From: Faecalibacterium prausnitzii | GTDB lineage: Bacteria > Bacillota > Clostridia > Oscillospirales > Ruminococcaceae | NCBI RefSeq assembly: GCF_019967995.1 | Contig: NZ_CP065377.1 | Span: forward strand, 1,674,001 to 1,738,000 | Direction: 5' to 3' | DNA length: 64,000 nt | Shown: positions 8,423 to 16,790 of the stretch, piece by piece | How the letters are laid out: each line of letters starts with the position of its first letter | Numbering within the stretch: position 1 is the stretch's first letter | The notes under the pieces: model-generated | Seen by the model: the letters and a program-made list of their open reading frames with translations, nothing else | Database searches by the model: none | What the model was told of the DNA's origin: nothing | Translations under genes and position numbers: made by a program

Positions 8423-9187
8423 TTACTTTGCGGGCGCTTCATAGCGCGCATACTCGCCCAGTTTTTCGAAGCCGAGGCGGGTATAGAAGTGCACCCGTTC
8501 GGGGGCGCAGAGGAAAACAGGCTGGAAGCCTTCTGCCGAGAGTTCGTTCGCCAGCCGGACGATGAGCCGCCCGCCGATGCCCCGGCCCCGCAGAGGTTCG
8601 GCCGTTTCCCCGCAGGCCATGTAGGCCTGGCCGTTGGCAAGGGCATAGGCCCCGACGGTGCAGGCAAGCGTCTCCCCCTGCCACAGCGCCCAGACGCGGG
8701 CCCTGCCCCGGCTGCGCTTGGTGCACAGCTCGGAGTAAAAGTCATCCTGCCGGGCAGGCCGGGCCGGGAAAAGCGCCTCTGCCACCGGGCGGGCCGGAGG
8801 GTCCCGGTCAAAGGTCAGCGAGGCCCAGAGCGCGTTGTCGGCCTCTGGCTCCGGAAGCTGCCGTCCCGGCGTCAGGCCGAAGATGGTGTGGGGTCTTGCA
8901 CGGGTCCACCCGGCGGGCGGGGCCGCCTCGGCTTCGTCCAGCACAACGGCGCCGCACCCGCAGAAGGTCAGGAACCCGGCCAGCTCTTCGGGGTTGGCGT
9001 GGCCTGCCATCCAGGCCGTGCTGCCGCCGATGTCCAGCGCCAGCGTAGGTCCGGCAAAAAAGCGGCCCGGCTGGCTCTTGCCCAGCAGCTCCAGCGCCAG
9101 CGGCATCGTGGCACCCAGGCAGAGTTTGCCCCGGCAGGCGTTGTAAAAGCGCAGTTTTGCGCGGGGTGTCGTGGCCTGTCGGATCAT
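8423..9187 (-). CDS. GNAT-family N-acetyltransferase
   Basis: The 254-residue protein has a C-terminal GNAT domain: YALANGQAYMACGETAEPLRGRGIGGRLIVRLA carries the acetyl-CoA-binding R/Q-x-x-G-x-G/A signature as RGRGIGG, and HFYTRLGFEKLGEY is the usual last motif. The N-terminal half is a poorly conserved region sometimes seen in two-domain GNAT proteins. Its start codon overlaps the murD stop by four bases (ATGA), so the two are translationally coupled. The substrate is unknown. Confidence 0.8.
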   Translation of the reverse strand: MIRQATTPRAKLRFYNACRGKLCLGATMPLALELLGKSQPGRFFAGPTLALDIGGSTAWMAGHANPEELAGFLTFCGCGAVVLDEAEAAPPAGWTRARPHTIFGLTPGRQLPEPEADNALWASLTFDRDPPARPVAEALFPARPARQDDFYSELCTKRSRGRARVWALWQGETLACTVGAYALANGQAYMACGETAEPLRGRGIGGRLIVRLANELSAEGFQPVFLCAPERVHFYTRLGFEKLGEYARYEAPAK

Positions 9188-10581
9188 TTCAGTTCGTTGA
9201 CGATCTTCTTGAACTCGCGGCCGCGCACCTCGAAGTTGGGGTACAGGTCGAAGGATGCGCTGGCCGGAGACAGAATGATGATATCGCCGGGCTGTGCGGC
9301 GGCGCGGGCCAGCTCGACGGCATGCTGCATGGTGTCGGCATGCTGGATGGTCAGGCCGGACGCTGCAAAGTCCGGATGCTCGCAGACGGCCTTCTCGATG
9401 CGGGGGCCGGTGGCACCCATCAGCACAAGGTTCTTGACGTGCGCAATGACCTCCGGGGCCAGCGGCTCATAGGGGATGTGCTTGTCGTAGCCGCCTGCAA
9501 TGAGGATGACCTTCTGGTCAAAGCTGCGCAGGCCCGCGATGGTGCGGGTGGGGCTGGTGCCGATGGAGTCGTTGTAGTAGGTCACGCCGTCCAGCACACG
9601 GACCGGCTCGATGCGGTGCTCCACGCCGGTGAAGGTGCTGCCCACCTTCTGGATGGCCTCAACGGGCACTTCGCCCCAGACGGCGGCGGCAGCGGCCAGC
9701 AGATTCTCGATGTTGTGCAGGCCGCGCAATTTGATGTCCTTCTGGGCCAGGAACGGGGTCACGACGCCGTCCTCGGCCATGCAGAGCATCCCATCCCCGC
9801 GCAGGAACGCGCCGTTGTCGGTGTCGTGCAGGCGGGTGAACCAGACCTGTTTGCCCTTGCAGTCGGGCACCATGCTGCGGGTGATGTCGTTCTCATAGCC
9901 CAGCACTTCGCGGCAGGGCGGCACCTGATGGAGCAGGATGTTCCGCTTGGCGTCGATGTACTCCTGCATATCCTTGTGGTGGTCCAGATGGTTCGGGGTC
10001 ACGTTGGTGACGACCGCGATCTTCGGGCTCTTGCGCATACTGATGAGCTGGAAGCTGGACAGCTCCACGACCGCCACATCCTCCGGGGCAACGTCCGGCA
10101 GCATGGGCAGCAGGGCTGCGCCGATGTTGCCGCCCAGATGCACCTTGCGGCCCGCAGCCTCGTAGAACTTGGAGATGAGGGTGGTGGTGGTGGTCTTGCC
10201 GTCAGAGCCGGTCACGCCCACGATCTCACAGGGGCAGTAGTCAAAGAAAAGCTCGACCTCGCTCGTGACCAGCGTACCTGCGGCGATGGCGTCCTGCAGC
10301 GGCTTCTGGTAATATTCAAAGCCGGGGGTGCGCAGGATGATGTCCTGGCCCTGGAAGCCGTCCATATAGTGCTCGCCCAGGCTCAGGTCGATGCCCAGAC
10401 GGCGGATGGTCTCGGCGTAGCTGCCAAAGTCGTCCACGCTGTTCTTTTTATCGCAGAGGGTGACATGCGCACCCAGGCCCACGAACTCCTCGATCAGGGT
10501 CTTGTGGCTGACGCCCGCACCGATGAATGCGACCTTTTTGCCCTTGACCAGCTCTGCGAGCTGCTGCTGTTCTTTCTGCAT
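9184..10581 (-). CDS. murD: UDP-N-acetylmuramoyl-L-alanine--D-glutamate ligase
   Basis: The 465-residue Mur ligase adds D-Glu to UDP-MurNAc-L-Ala in cytoplasmic peptidoglycan precursor synthesis. The ATP-binding loop GVTGSDGKTTTTT is clear, as are VVELSSFQL, the VTPNHLDHH metal/substrate region and NDSIGTSPTRTIAGL in the C-terminal domain. Length is typical. A GAGGAGG site precedes the ATG. It stands apart from other mur/fts genes and heads a small unit with an acetyltransferase. Confidence 0.95.
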   Translation of the reverse strand: MQKEQQQLAELVKGKKVAFIGAGVSHKTLIEEFVGLGAHVTLCDKKNSVDDFGSYAETIRRLGIDLSLGEHYMDGFQGQDIILRTPGFEYYQKPLQDAIAAGTLVTSEVELFFDYCPCEIVGVTGSDGKTTTTTLISKFYEAAGRKVHLGGNIGAALLPMLPDVAPEDVAVVELSSFQLISMRKSPKIAVVTNVTPNHLDHHKDMQEYIDAKRNILLHQVPPCREVLGYENDITRSMVPDCKGKQVWFTRLHDTDNGAFLRGDGMLCMAEDGVVTPFLAQKDIKLRGLHNIENLLAAAAAVWGEVPVEAIQKVGSTFTGVEHRIEPVRVLDGVTYYNDSIGTSPTRTIAGLRSFDQKVILIAGGYDKHIPYEPLAPEVIAHVKNLVLMGATGPRIEKAVCEHPDFAASGLTIQHADTMQHAVELARAAAQPGDIIILSPASASFDLYPNFEVRGREFKKIVNELK

Positions 10582-10635
10582 AAAAACAGAACCTCCTCTA
10601 TAAAGTGTTTCTGTAACAAGCTCTTGCTGCTCTTC

Positions 10636-10664
10636 ATTCTACACCTTTTCCGCACAATACGCAA
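10636..10664 (-). promoter_or_regulatory. Predicted sigma-A promoter for murD
   Basis: On the minus strand TTGCGT (10664-10659) is followed after 17 nt by TAGAAT (10641-10636), leaving a leader of about 50 nt before murD. Confidence 0.55.
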
Positions 10665-10726
10665 CGCCCAACCCGCACAGACCGCAAAAATGCACCGAAA
10701 GGTCATCGAAATTCACAAAAAGATAA

Positions 10727-10755
10727 TTGTCTTTTTCGACGCTTTCCGTTATACT
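10727..10755 (+). promoter_or_regulatory. Predicted sigma-A promoter for solute-binding lipoprotein
   Basis: TTGTCT (10727-10732), a 17-nt spacer, then TATACT (10750-10755). The TTG start of the next gene follows 36 nt downstream. Confidence 0.65.
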
Positions 10756-10791
10756 GGACGTATCCATCATCATCTGCAAGGAGCGCTTTTT

Positions 10792-12351
10792 TTGAAACAC
10801 CGTTTCCGCCTGGCCGCCGCGGTTCTGACGGCCCTTCTATTCCTGACCCTGACCGGCTGCGGTTCAGGCTCCAACAGCTTTACCTGGTTCGTGGACACCA
10901 TCCCCGCGAACCTTGACCCGCAGGTGGCTTCGGCTGCGTCGGACGTCATCGCCTGCGAGAACCTTTACAGCGGCCTTGTCCGCAAAGACCCGGACGGCCA
11001 GCTGGAACCTGCCCTGTGCGAACGGTGGGAGGTCTCCGCCGACCGGAAGACCTATACCTTTTATCTGAAGGACGGCCTGACCTACACGGCTGCCAAGGGC
11101 ACGGCTGCAGACTGCGCCATCACGGCGGAGGATTTCGTCTTCGCCTTCCGGCGGATGTTCCGCGCTGCCACGAACTCCCCCTACGCCGTGGAGTTTTCGG
11201 CCCTTGAGAACAGCGCCGAAGTATTGGCCGGGCAATTGCCGGAAAGCGCCCTCGGTGTTTCGGCCAGCGGGCCGCTGACGCTGGTGTTCCGCCTGAGCAG
11301 CCCGGACGAGAATTTTCTCTCCAAGCTGACGCTGCCCGGCGCGATGCCCTGCGACGAGGCGTTTTTCAACTCCACCCGCGGCACCTACGGCCTCACCGCC
11401 AAGACCACCCTTTCCAGCGGGCCGTTCTACCTCTACAACTGGACGTCCGGCGGCTTGTTCCTGCGGCGGGAGCCTTCCGGCACCTGCATCGACAGCCTGC
11501 GCCTGGTCCAGAACACCAACAACGCCGACCAGTCGGCCATTGAGCTCATCAACAGCGAAAAGTGCTCGGCTGCGGTGGACGACACCGGCAGCACCACCTC
11601 GCTGTCCTCCATCTCCTACTCCGACACCACCTGGAGCCTGCTGTTCAACTGCAATACGATCTTTTCCTCCACCGAGCTGCGGCAGGCGCTGGCCGGGGTG
11701 GCGCGGGACGCCGCCGAGGTGCCCTCCACCGAGCTGTTTGCCACAGCGGACAGCCTCATCCCCGCCGGGCTGAATGTAGACGGCATGAACTACCGCGACA
11801 CCGTGGGAGACGTCTCCCCCGCCGCCGTGGATGTCAAGGCGCTCTACCTTGCCGCGCGGCAGGGCATGGCAAACTCCGACTTCAATAAAATCACCCTGAT
11901 GCTCCCCGCCGGGTGCGGCCTGAACGAGGCCGCCGAGACCATCAACGGGGCCTGGCAGAAGGAGCTTTCCCTCTTCTTCTCCATCGAGGAGGTGGACGAG
12001 GAGACCTTCCGCAAGCGCCTGGCCGAGGGAGATTATACCATCGCGCTGGCCCCCGTCAGCGCTGAGAGCGGCAGCGTATACAACACGCTGGCCCAGTTCA
12101 CCCCCGCAGGCGGCGGGCTGACCGGCTATTCCAACGCCTTGTACGCCACCCAGCTGGAAGCCAGCACCCATGCCAACGGTTCCACCCGCTGCCGCCTGCT
12201 GGGCGAATGCGAACGCCAGCTGCTCAGCGACTGCGTCGTGGTCCCCCTCTTCTCCCAGCAGAAGCGTCTGCTGATCGCTTCGGGCGTCAAAAACCTCATC
12301 TTTGACCCCTTTGGCCCGGTGCTCGACCTGACGTATGCCACAAAGGAATAA
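10792..12351 (+). CDS. Oligopeptide-type ABC transporter substrate-binding lipoprotein (family 5)
   Basis: A 519-residue extracytoplasmic binding protein. The start is a TTG eight bases after AAGGAG (10778-10783); the frame stays open far upstream, but only as antisense of murD. A signal peptide ends in the lipobox LTGC. Family SBP_bac_5 features follow: DTIPANLDPQVASAASD, the YTFYLKDGLTY region and FVFAFRRMFRA. It is orphan, with no permease or ATPase next to it, so it may serve a transporter encoded elsewhere. The peptide or other ligand is unknown. Confidence 0.85.
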   Translation: MKHRFRLAAAVLTALLFLTLTGCGSGSNSFTWFVDTIPANLDPQVASAASDVIACENLYSGLVRKDPDGQLEPALCERWEVSADRKTYTFYLKDGLTYTAAKGTAADCAITAEDFVFAFRRMFRAATNSPYAVEFSALENSAEVLAGQLPESALGVSASGPLTLVFRLSSPDENFLSKLTLPGAMPCDEAFFNSTRGTYGLTAKTTLSSGPFYLYNWTSGGLFLRREPSGTCIDSLRLVQNTNNADQSAIELINSEKCSAAVDDTGSTTSLSSISYSDTTWSLLFNCNTIFSSTELRQALAGVARDAAEVPSTELFATADSLIPAGLNVDGMNYRDTVGDVSPAAVDVKALYLAARQGMANSDFNKITLMLPAGCGLNEAAETINGAWQKELSLFFSIEEVDEETFRKRLAEGDYTIALAPVSAESGSVYNTLAQFTPAGGGLTGYSNALYATQLEASTHANGSTRCRLLGECERQLLSDCVVVPLFSQQKRLLIASGVKNLIFDPFGPVLDLTYATKE

Positions 12352-12356
12352 AAACG

Positions 12357-12391
12357 CAAGGCCCCCTGTGCGAACGGCACAGAGGGTCTTG
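12357..12391. terminator. Bidirectional terminator between binding protein and spoVM
   Basis: CAAGGCCCCCTGTGC pairs with GGCACAGAGGGTCTTG around a GAAC loop. T-rich sequence follows on the plus strand, and GCGTTTTTA follows on the minus strand. It closes both the lipoprotein gene and the long minus-strand operon ending in spoVM. Confidence 0.75.
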
Positions 12392-12399
12392 TTGTTTCT

Positions 12400-12474
12400 T
12401 CAGGTTTTGATGCCGAACAACCGGCGCAGGATCCCGCGCAGACACTTCGGGCTTTTGATGACGACGACCTGCAT
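12400..12474 (-). CDS. spoVM: SpoVM-like sporulation micropeptide (24 aa)
   Basis: A 24-codon reading frame, far below usual gene-calling limits. It begins MQVVVIKSPK and contains RGILRRLFGIK. SpoVM of Bacillus is a 26-residue amphipathic helix with the same skeleton: IK-x-PK near the start, then G-hydrophobic-hydrophobic-R and a hydrophobic-G end. It recognises the convex forespore membrane and tethers SpoIVA. Here KSPK keeps the Pro at position 9. Context is decisive: B. subtilis has prpC-prkC-rsgA-rpe-thiN-spoVM, and this gene sits 65 bp after thiN in the same order. GGCGGGAG lies just upstream of the ATG. The window also encodes spoIVA. Confidence 0.85.
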   Translation of the reverse strand: MQVVVIKSPKCLRGILRRLFGIKT

Positions 12475-12539
12475 CCAACTCCCGCCTTTCGTTGTGTGAT
12501 ACCACAGTATAAGCGGCAGCGGCGCAAAACGTGCATGGA

Positions 12540-13187
12540 TCAGCGCAGGATGGGCGTATCCGGCAGGGTCTCAACCACGACCAGCGCCCCCTTGCGGGTG
12601 GAGATGGTGATGCAATCCGAGCCTTCGGCGTACTCGTTGCTGACGCCCAGCGGATACCCTGCCGTGAGGACGGCATCCGTCAGCTCATAGTAGGAGCCGC
12701 GCTCACAGACGCCCTCGGCCCGGCCCTCCAGCGGGAAGACGGATACATAGAAGAACTCCGCCTTCGGGTAGGTGCGCTCCTCGCCGGGGCGGACGAAGGT
12801 GATGCGGCTGCGCTCATCTTGCAGCGTGGCGCGCACGCCCCGCTGCTCCAGCCCCAGACCAGTGCAGAGGTTCGCAAGGGTGTGTTCCAGCCGTCTGCCG
12901 CCCAGCGCGCCCAGCAGCAGCACCTCGGAGCAGCCTTTTTCGGAGGCAAGTTTCGCCGCATATTCGGTGTCGGTGTCGTCCTTGACATGGGGCAGGACGA
13001 TGACGTCATCCTGCTGCTCCGGGCAGGGCGCGGTGTCAAAGTCGCCGACGATGATGTCCGGTTTGCAGCCCAGCGGCGCACAGTTGCGGTAGCCCGCGTC
13101 GCAGGCGATGATGAGATCATCGGGCCGCAGCAGGCGCTTCAGTTCCGGCGAGACCGGGCAGGCAGATATGATCACACAGCGTGACAT
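12540..13187 (-). CDS. thiN: Thiamine pyrophosphokinase
   Basis: The 215-residue enzyme transfers pyrophosphate from ATP to thiamine. Family marks are IIACDAGYRN near residue 27, the conserved GDFDT (KPDIIVGDFDTAP), KDDTDTEYA (Asp-rich substrate site) and LGALGGRRLEHTLANL. The start at 13187 has GAGAGGA upstream; the frame continues upstream only through rsgA sequence. It lies between rsgA and spoVM in a conserved order, with 70 bp and a hairpin between it and rsgA. Confidence 0.93.
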   Translation of the reverse strand: MSRCVIISACPVSPELKRLLRPDDLIIACDAGYRNCAPLGCKPDIIVGDFDTAPCPEQQDDVIVLPHVKDDTDTEYAAKLASEKGCSEVLLLGALGGRRLEHTLANLCTGLGLEQRGVRATLQDERSRITFVRPGEERTYPKAEFFYVSVFPLEGRAEGVCERGSYYELTDAVLTAGYPLGVSNEYAEGSDCITISTRKGALVVVETLPDTPILR

Positions 13188-13208
13188 AAGTTTCCTCTCT
13201 TTACTCGA

Positions 13209-13238
13209 AGAAAGCTCCCCCGGCCGGAGGAGCTTTCT
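13209..13238 (-). other. Intra-operon hairpin between rsgA and thiN
   Basis: AGAAAGCTCCCCC and GGAGGAGCTTTCT form a strong stem in the 70-bp gap. On the minus strand it is followed only by short T runs, so it may be a weak attenuator or mRNA-end protector rather than a full terminator. Confidence 0.5.
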
Positions 13239-13257
13239 CTGGTTTGCAATGCAGCGG

Positions 13258-14136
13258 TCAGAACTTCGGCCGCTGCCAGTCCTTGACGTCCTTGACTTCG
13301 TCGTACATGGCGCAATAGCTGTCGTACCGGGTCTGGGAGAGCCGGCCCTCGGCCAGTGCCGCGCGGACGGCGCAGCCCTTTTCCGTGCGGTGGGAGCAGC
13401 CCGTGAACTGGCATGCACCAAGATACGGCCCGAACTCCGGGAACGCATGTTCCAGGTTCTCCTTCGGGATGAACCCGGCGCGGTTGGCTTCCAGGCTGGC
13501 GAAGCCGGGCGTGTCGGCGATGCGGCCGCCGAACGCCTCAAAGATGGTCACCTCGCGGGTAGTATGGCGGCCGCGGCCCAGTTTCTGGCTGATGGCGCTG
13601 GTCTCCCGCTCAGCCTCCGGCAGCAGGGCGTTCAGCAGCGTGGACTTGCCCACGCCGGAGTTGCCGCAGAAGGCGCAGAGCCGCCCGGCGATCCACTGCT
13701 TCACTTCGTCCAGACCCTCGCCGGTGTCGTAGTGGATGGCGATGAAGGGCAGGGTCGAACGCTCGTATGCCTTGCGGAGGAACTCCGCCTCGCCGAGGTC
13801 TGCCTTGGTGCAGACGATGACCGGCTGGACGCCCTTGTCCACCGCGATGGCCGACAGCTTATCCAGCACGAGGGTGCTGGGGGTGGGCTGGGTAGTGCTG
13901 GCCACGAGGAACAGCACATCCAGATTGGCCACCGGCGGGCGGACGAAGACGTTTTTGCGAGGCGCGATCTCCGCGATGACGGAAGCGCCGTTCTCGGTCT
14001 CCACCGTCACCTCGTCGCCCGCCACGGGGGTGATCTTCTGTTTGCGGAAGATGCCGCGCGGCTTGCACTCGATGATGCCCGCTTCGGTCCGGACGTAGTA
14101 GAAGCCGCCGATGCCTTTTACAATATAACCGTTCAT
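13258..14136 (-). CDS. rsgA: Ribosome small-subunit-dependent GTPase A
   Basis: The 292-residue circularly permuted GTPase acts in late 30S assembly. An N-terminal OB-fold is followed by G4 (VCTKADL), G1 (GNSGVGKSTLLNALL) and G3 (DTPGF), in the permuted order typical of RsgA. A C-terminal zinc motif contains GACQFTGCSHRTEKGCAV. It starts 10 bp after prkC. The kinase/phosphatase pair next to it is known in Bacillus to act on this GTPase (CpgA), which fits the shared operon. Confidence 0.95.
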   Translation of the reverse strand: MNGYIVKGIGGFYYVRTEAGIIECKPRGIFRKQKITPVAGDEVTVETENGASVIAEIAPRKNVFVRPPVANLDVLFLVASTTQPTPSTLVLDKLSAIAVDKGVQPVIVCTKADLGEAEFLRKAYERSTLPFIAIHYDTGEGLDEVKQWIAGRLCAFCGNSGVGKSTLLNALLPEAERETSAISQKLGRGRHTTREVTIFEAFGGRIADTPGFASLEANRAGFIPKENLEHAFPEFGPYLGACQFTGCSHRTEKGCAVRAALAEGRLSQTRYDSYCAMYDEVKDVKDWQRPKF

Positions 14137-14146
14137 GGCTCCTCCG

Positions 14147-16033
14147 TTACGACAGCAGCGCGCTCCACCAGTCGCTCAGGCTGGTGCCGGAGCTGGAACC
14201 GGAAGAGTCGCTGGAGGAGGAAGAGCTGCCGCCGCCCACAAGGCCGCTCCACCAGTCGCCGCCGGAGCTGCTGGCGCTGGAGCTGCCGCTCTCCGAGGTG
14301 CTGCCGGGCTCCTCGGCCGGGGTCTCCGGCACAGGTTCGGGCCCTGCGCTGACGGTCACGCTGACGCGGCTGTTCACCTTGACGGTGGAACCGGCGGCAG
14401 GGTTCTGCCCGATGATGGTACCGGCAGGCTTGTCGCTGTACTGCTCGGTGGTGCTGCCCAGGCCCAGCTTGTTCTGCACCAGCAGGGTGCGGGCATCGTT
14501 CACATTGGACAGGCCCACCAGAGACGGCACCTTGGCCGTGGTGCTGACCTGCGGGCGGCTCACATAGACCACAACGGTGGAGCCCACCGCCACCTGGCTG
14601 CCGGCGGCAGGGTCGGTGCGGATGATGGAGCCTGCCGCCACGGTGTCGTCCACGGCCTGGGTGATCAGCACCGAGACGCCGAGGCTCTTGAGCTGCTGTT
14701 CTCCATCGGCCTGCAGATAGTTGGTCACATCCGGCACGGTGACGTACTGGATGCCGAGGCTGATGGTCAGGGTCACGCTCTGCCCCTCGCGGACAGTGCG
14801 GCCCGCCACCGGCGACTGTCGGTAAACGTATCCGGCGGCATAGTCGTTGCTGTACGACTGCTCCCAATTGACGGTGATCTGGCCGGAGGAGACCTGCGGC
14901 TGGGCGTTCGCCTCATCCTGGGTCATGCCGCTGTAATCGGCCAGCACGATGTCGGCCTTTTCGCTCATCAGGGTGCTGGAATCGTTGAGGATGGTCCAGC
15001 ACAGCGCCATGCAGGCCAGCGCGAACGCAACGGTGATGCCGAACAGCACCGGCAGGAAGATGGGCTTTTTCTTTTTGCTTTTGCGGGTCTTTTTCGGTTC
15101 CGGGGCTTCTTTTTTGGTTTTCACGGGGTGCTCCACCACCTTTTCAGGAATTTCATCGGGGAGATAGGTGTAATTGAACACGATGGACGGGTCTTCCACG
15201 TAGGCGTTCAGTGCCCCCAGCATCTCGGCGGCGCTGGCGTAGCGGTTTTCGGGCCGCTTTGCCATGGCGCGTTCGGTGATCTCCACCAGGCCGTGGGGCA
15301 CGGTGGGGGCCAGCTCCTGCAGGCTCTTGGGCTTGTCGGTGATCTGCTTGATGGCCACCTCCACCACATCGTCGGCGTCAAACGGCAGATGCCCCGAAAG
15401 CATCTCGTACATCATGACGCCCACCGAATAGATGTCGCTGGTGAAATCGGTCTCGTCGCCCTTGGCCTGTTCCGGGCTGATATAATGGACGCTGCCCATC
15501 GCCTTGCCGCCGGAAAGCTGGTTCTCGGCGCGGGAGATGCGGGCAATGCCGAAGTCCATCATCCGCAGCTGGCCGTTGTCCAGCAGCATGATGTTCTGGG
15601 GCTTGATGTCCCGGTGCACCACGCCGTTGCGGTGGGCATGATCCAGTGCCTTGAGGATCTGGGAGATGAAATGCACCGTCTCCCGGCTGGTCAGCCTGCC
15701 GCCGCGCTCGTTGAGGTACTCCCGCAGCGTCATGCCGTCCACGTATTCCATCACGATATATTGCAGCTTCTCGCTGACCGAGACATCGTACACCTTGACG
15801 ATGTTGGGGTGGTTGAGCAGCGAGATGGCCTTGGATTCGTTCTTGAAGCGGCGGACGAGGTCGGGATCGTGCATGAGTTCCTGCCGCAGCACCTTGACGG
15901 CTACGACCGTGCCCTCCGGCACCGGCCCGCCCGGCCCCACGACCGCCTTGTAGACGTTGGCCATGCCGCCGGTGCCGATCAGCTCCCGGACGGTGTACAG
16001 GCCATCAAGGGTCTTGCCGATCAGATTATCCAT
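14147..16033 (-). CDS. prkC: PASTA-domain serine/threonine protein kinase
   Basis: The 628-residue membrane kinase has a Hanks-type catalytic domain (about 10-270: Gly-rich GTGGMANVYKA, Lys47, HRDIKPQN with Asp142, DFG Asp160). A cytoplasmic linker rich in K/E and one membrane helix follow (about 330-355). Outside there are about three PASTA repeats, which in the family bind muropeptides. The protein ends in an unusual Ser/Gly-rich tail with two DWWS motifs. PrkC signals cell-wall state and spore germination in Bacillus. It overlaps prpC, which encodes its phosphatase, by 8 bp. Confidence 0.95.
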   Translation of the reverse strand: MDNLIGKTLDGLYTVRELIGTGGMANVYKAVVGPGGPVPEGTVVAVKVLRQELMHDPDLVRRFKNESKAISLLNHPNIVKVYDVSVSEKLQYIVMEYVDGMTLREYLNERGGRLTSRETVHFISQILKALDHAHRNGVVHRDIKPQNIMLLDNGQLRMMDFGIARISRAENQLSGGKAMGSVHYISPEQAKGDETDFTSDIYSVGVMMYEMLSGHLPFDADDVVEVAIKQITDKPKSLQELAPTVPHGLVEITERAMAKRPENRYASAAEMLGALNAYVEDPSIVFNYTYLPDEIPEKVVEHPVKTKKEAPEPKKTRKSKKKKPIFLPVLFGITVAFALACMALCWTILNDSSTLMSEKADIVLADYSGMTQDEANAQPQVSSGQITVNWEQSYSNDYAAGYVYRQSPVAGRTVREGQSVTLTISLGIQYVTVPDVTNYLQADGEQQLKSLGVSVLITQAVDDTVAAGSIIRTDPAAGSQVAVGSTVVVYVSRPQVSTTAKVPSLVGLSNVNDARTLLVQNKLGLGSTTEQYSDKPAGTIIGQNPAAGSTVKVNSRVSVTVSAGPEPVPETPAEEPGSTSESGSSSASSSGGDWWSGLVGGGSSSSSSDSSGSSSGTSLSDWWSALLS

Positions 16034-16775
16034 GCTCCACCTCCGTCGGCTCCACGGCCAGCAGCAGCGCCGTGATGTTATCCGAGCCGCCGTGGGCGTT
16101 GGCTGCCTCGATAAGGCGGTCGGGCAGGTCGTAGAACGTCCCCTGCGCCAGCAGCTCTTCCATCTCCTCCACCGGCACCATGTTGGTCAGGCCGTCGGTG
16201 CAGAGCAGCAACCGGTCTTCCCGCTTGAGCTTCGCGGCGGTGAACTCCGGCTCCAGCCGGTAATCCACGCCCAGAGCCCTTGTAATGATGTTCTTCTGGG
16301 GGTGATGCTCGGCTTCCTCCTCGGTGATGGTGCCGCAGTCCACGAGTTCCTGCACGTAGGAGTGGTCGTGGGTGAGCTGGGTCAGCTTCCTGTCCCGGAT
16401 GAGGTAGGCGCGGGAGTCGCCTGCATGGCAGAGGTAGACATTGCCGCTACGCACCAGTGCGCAGACTGCCGTGGTGCCCATACCGGCCAGCGCTTCTTCA
16501 TGCGCGGCCTTCTGGAACACGAAGCGGTTGGCGTAGAGGAGTGCTTTTTTCAGAAACGGCTCCTCCTGCCCTGCCCCGCACTGGGCGTATTGCTCCTGAA
16601 AGAAATTCTCGATGACATTGCACGCCCCCTGCGAGGCTTCGCGGCCGCCCTTTGCGCCGCCCATGCCGTCGCAGACCAGCGCCCACACCGCGCCGCCGGG
16701 CAGCTCCCCGGCCCGATAATCGTCCTGGTTCTCCTGACGGACACGGCCGACATCTGTTTTTCCTGCAAGTTTCAT
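16026..16775 (-). CDS. prpC: PP2C-family protein phosphatase
   Basis: A 249-residue metal-dependent Ser/Thr phosphatase (Stp/PrpC). Metal-site motifs are RQENQDDY, VCDGMGG, GDSRAYL and SDNITALLL (as GGSDNITAL). It reverses phosphorylation by PrkC, whose gene start it overlaps. Length matches the family. It follows rlmN by 15 bp. Confidence 0.95.
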   Translation of the reverse strand: MKLAGKTDVGRVRQENQDDYRAGELPGGAVWALVCDGMGGAKGGREASQGACNVIENFFQEQYAQCGAGQEEPFLKKALLYANRFVFQKAAHEEALAGMGTTAVCALVRSGNVYLCHAGDSRAYLIRDRKLTQLTHDHSYVQELVDCGTITEEEAEHHPQKNIITRALGVDYRLEPEFTAAKLKREDRLLLCTDGLTNMVPVEEMEELLAQGTFYDLPDRLIEAANAHGGSDNITALLLAVEPTEVEHG

Positions 16776-16790
16776 AGGATTCTCCTTTTG

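Noticed and set aside
9157..10791. Upstream extension of the oligopeptide-binding protein frame
   Set aside because: It is antisense to murD; promoter, AAGGAG, TTG and signal peptide all point to 10792.
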